Source: Bacteroidota bacterium (GTDB lineage: Bacteria; Bacteroidota; Ignavibacteria; Ignavibacteriales; Ignavibacteriaceae). From it: a stretch of 64,000 bases of DNA. A program made the translations under genes and the position numbers. The notes under the pieces were generated by a model, which was given only the letters and a program-made list of their open reading frames with translations, did not search any database and was not told where the DNA came from. The stretch spans positions 1-64,000 of the forward strand of contig JAKAJV010000048.1 in assembly GCA_021813585.1 (NCBI GenBank). Reading direction: 5' to 3'. Shown here piece after piece: positions 62,127-64,000 of this stretch. Within the stretch, counting starts at the first letter, position 1, and every line of letters starts with the position of its first letter.

Positions 62127-62335
62127 AGATAGAACATTCATTCCGGCAGTTAGTTGAATGATTTGAGATTTTATCGCATTCTATATTTATTTTAAAATGT
62201 AGAAATCCATTACTCAAATACTCTTTTTTTCCCTTCAGCTTAGCTGATTGCTTTAAACTGCCAATAGGCTCAGTTCTTCTAATTAAAAGTTCCGTCATCA
62301 TTCATCTAAATAAATCCCAGTAACTTCCTTTTCAA

Positions 62336-62411
62336 AATCTTACTCTTACTCTTTATCTTACTCTTACTCCAAAACTAACAATAGATTAAGATAAAGAGTA
62401 AGAGTAAGATT
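62336..62411. repeat. Perfect 25-bp inverted repeat of CTTACTC units (copy 2)
   Basis: AATCTTACTCTTACTCTTTATCTTA at 62336-62360 and its exact complement at 62387-62411, with a 26-bp spacer. It lies about 20 bp beyond the MFS gene stop, so it could form a strong 3' hairpin. The same motif occurs at 42405-42500. Confidence 0.9.
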
Positions 62412-62432
62412 AAGTAAAAAATTTATAAACAG

Positions 62433-63707
62433 TCATTCGTTCTTTTCAACAGGCGCAATATTTCTTGCAAAAGTATAAACTGCAATTACTCCAAGCGGAA
62501 CGAAGACTGCAATCATCATAAAAATAGGGACGTAAGAAATTTTGGAAATAACGGGTACCAAAAAATTTATCACAATAACTGCAAAAACTCCTACCGTCCC
62601 GCCGAGTCCAGCCAGCGAGCCTACAGACTTTCCGCTGAACAAATCGCTGGGAATTGTTTGGACATTTCCAATTGTGAATTGGAACCCGAATAAAACGAAC
62701 GCAACAATTATTACAAACTTTAACGCAGTATCGGCTAGAAGGATTGTAGCAATCAGACCTAAGAACATAATTGCCGCACCGATTATTATCGAGGTCTTCC
62801 TGGCGCTGTTCAACGTCTTTCCTTTTGAAATTAATTTGCCCGCATAATACCCGCCTGTAAGGCTGCCTATTGCGGCGCCTACGTAAGGAACCCACGCAAA
62901 GTATCCGATCTCTTTAACATTGAAGCCGTATACCTCTGCAAGATAAATCGGCATCCAGCCGACGAACAGCCACCAGATCGGCTCGAAGAAGAACCTGGAT
63001 ACAAGCACCGCCCAGGATTCCTTGTAGGACAGAATTTCTTTTATGCTAAGCCCTTTGCGGCTGGCGCCCTTCTTATCAAGCGCGCTTTGACCTTCGAGAA
63101 TATATTCCTTTTCTTCTTCCGAAAGCCACGGATGTTCCGCCGGCAGTTTTTTATTTATTATCAGCCACGGGATAAGCCACATAATACCGAACGAGCCGAC
63201 AATCATAAATGTAACTTTCCATCCGAAGGCTGCCCATAAAGTTGCGACGAGCGGCGGAGCGATAACCGAACCTATCGAAGCCCCGGAGTTGAAAATTCCC
63301 TGCGCAACGGCGCGTTCCTTTATCGGGAACCATTCGGCATTGCTCTTTACCGCACCGGGCCAGTTGCCCGCTTCACCTAAGCCGAGCGTTACTCTTAAAG
63401 CACCGAATGAAAAAATACTTCTTGCAAACGAATGCATAAAGGACGAAACTCCCCAGACAGCAATTGCAATTACGTAACCAATCCTCGTCCCCACTTTATC
63501 AAACAGCTTTCCAGATACCGACTGCCCTATAGCATAAGCAATCATAAATACATTTAATATGATCGCATAGTCTTCCTTATTCATTCCAAGGTCCCTGGAT
63601 ATACTCGGCCACATAAGGCTTAATGTACTCCTGTCAATATAATTAATTATCGTCGCCAGCCCGATCAGTCCAATAATCCACCAGCGCAAGCCCTTTATTT
63701 TTTTCAT
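62433..63707 (-). CDS. MFS transporter, hexuronate (ExuT/ACS)-type
   Basis: Twelve-helix major facilitator of 424 aa of the anion:cation symporter group. Characteristic stretches are TIINYIDRSTLSLMWPSISRDLGMNKEDYAIILNVFMIAYAIGQ, LFDKVGTRIGYVIAIAVWG, and LRVTLGLGEAGNWPGAVKSNAEWFPIKERAVAQGIFNSGASIG, all typical of ExuT/GudP-like carriers. It imports hexuronates or aldarates by H+ symport. It lies in the same orientation between the cupin and the lyase, so it probably takes up the unsaturated or linear uronates produced outside. Confidence 0.92.
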   Translation of the reverse strand: MKKIKGLRWWIIGLIGLATIINYIDRSTLSLMWPSISRDLGMNKEDYAIILNVFMIAYAIGQSVSGKLFDKVGTRIGYVIAIAVWGVSSFMHSFARSIFSFGALRVTLGLGEAGNWPGAVKSNAEWFPIKERAVAQGIFNSGASIGSVIAPPLVATLWAAFGWKVTFMIVGSFGIMWLIPWLIINKKLPAEHPWLSEEEKEYILEGQSALDKKGASRKGLSIKEILSYKESWAVLVSRFFFEPIWWLFVGWMPIYLAEVYGFNVKEIGYFAWVPYVGAAIGSLTGGYYAGKLISKGKTLNSARKTSIIIGAAIMFLGLIATILLADTALKFVIIVAFVLFGFQFTIGNVQTIPSDLFSGKSVGSLAGLGGTVGVFAVIVINFLVPVISKISYVPIFMMIAVFVPLGVIAVYTFARNIAPVEKNE

Positions 63708-63886
63708 TTGTCATCTCCTTGGAAGAACGGGTTTTAAATTTAAAATTACTAACTCTCTTAATAGATGCTGGATACTTGATACTGCATACTGAGCAAGATT
63801 TCATCGAGTAAAATACATGCAGCATCCAGGAAATAATTTATTAGACATACATCTGAACGACTCCAATACTCAAAAGAGTTCAATTA
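63708..63886. other. Short intergenic gap with scattered CATCCAG repeat
   Basis: 180 bp between the MFS gene start and the cupin gene stop. It contains GATGCTGGATACTTGATACTGCATACT (63762-63788) and GCAGCATCCAGG (63820-63831), a relaxed version of the tandem array at 56774-56866. The MFS Shine-Dalgarno AAGGAGATGAC is at 63711-63721. Confidence 0.5.
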
Positions 63887-64000
63887 TTACTTTAAAAAGT
63901 CCTCTCTCATAGGGCTGAACACGTCTAACAATATCCCGCCTTCAAGGGTAACAACTCCGTGTTCAATATCGGGAGGAATAAAGTAGCAGTCGCCGCCCTT
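63887..64000 (-). CDS. KdgF-like cupin protein, C-terminal part (cut by window end)
   Basis: The last 37 codons of a gene reading KGGDCYFIPPDIEHGVVTLE, then GGILLDVFSPMREDFLK and TAA. The pattern GD-x-YFIPP-x-EHGV...G-ILLDVFSP-RED-F matches KdgF/pectin-degradation cupins, which linearise 4,5-unsaturated monouronates. Its position at the head of the uronate locus fits. Too short for the ORF track; the 5' part lies beyond base 64000. Confidence 0.85.
   Translation of the reverse strand, partial: KGGDCYFIPPDIEHGVVTLEGGILLDVFSPMREDFLK

Overview
The window is chromosomal DNA from a member of the Bacteroidota/Chlorobi group, most likely Ignavibacteria (Melioribacter- or Ignavibacterium-like). The main evidence is a type IX secretion C-terminal sorting domain (YPNPFNP ... 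G-RLVKTL ... LPSGVYFYQLKAG) on the protein at 24190-26058, a DUF3098 membrane protein, and a uronate-polymer degradation locus. The DNA is AT-rich and most genes lie on the minus strand. No rRNA, tRNA or CRISPR array was recognised.

Layout. (1) 200-8477, minus: housekeeping genes (dut, nadC, a YbgC-type thioesterase, accA) mixed with polysaccharide genes (a flippase, a GT2 fused to a degenerate sugar-phosphate transferase, a polyprenol-phosphate mannosyltransferase-like GT) and two toxin-antitoxin-like insertions, one of them a decayed hicBA. (2) 8567-22337, mostly minus: an exopolysaccharide/O-antigen-type cluster with an initiating undecaprenyl-phosphate sugar transferase, several GT4 and GT2 enzymes, WecB-type UDP-GlcNAc 2-epimerase, a second flippase, a Wzy-like polymerase and a Wzz-like chain-length protein. 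Two intact hicBA modules and a GT9 gene sit inside it. (3) 22769-29347: a leaderless beta-helix protein, a T9SS cargo protein, a methyltransferase, a hepT/mntA pair and a yefM antitoxin whose yoeB partner is reduced to a C-terminal stub. (4) 29528-30157: two short transcript-like units with hairpin terminators around an 82-aa gene. (5) 30172-45358: DUF3098, a lone EutN/CcmL shell-vertex protein, dprA, rarA, a FtsB/DivIC-like gene, ddl, a class II aldolase with a Gfo/Idh/MocA oxidoreductase, metF, a penicillin-acylase homologue, ychF, an M48 protease, DUF2269, serA and an outer-membrane barrel. (6) 45480-64000: a VPS10/BNR-repeat protein, an orphan PAS histidine kinase, then a carbohydrate locus read right to left: KdgF-like cupin (cut by the window end), hexuronate-type MFS transporter, alginate-lyase-fold PL, GH88-GH2 fusion, a second PL, sialate-O-acetylesterase-type esterase and a heparinase II/III-type lyase.

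The last group reads as one pathway. Lyases cut a uronic-acid polymer to give unsaturated ends, GH88 and GH2 domains remove unsaturated and ordinary uronosyl/glycosyl ends, the esterase removes acetyl groups, the MFS protein imports the monomers, and the cupin helps convert unsaturated monouronate. No SusC/SusD pair lies in the window.

The intergenic spaces are unusually rich in palindromic repeats: REP-like pairs, a MITE-like family with 7-8 bp AT-rich flanking duplications, an 8-bp VNTR built from the same unit as the MITE core, a 21-bp tandem array, and two unrelated inverted-repeat families.
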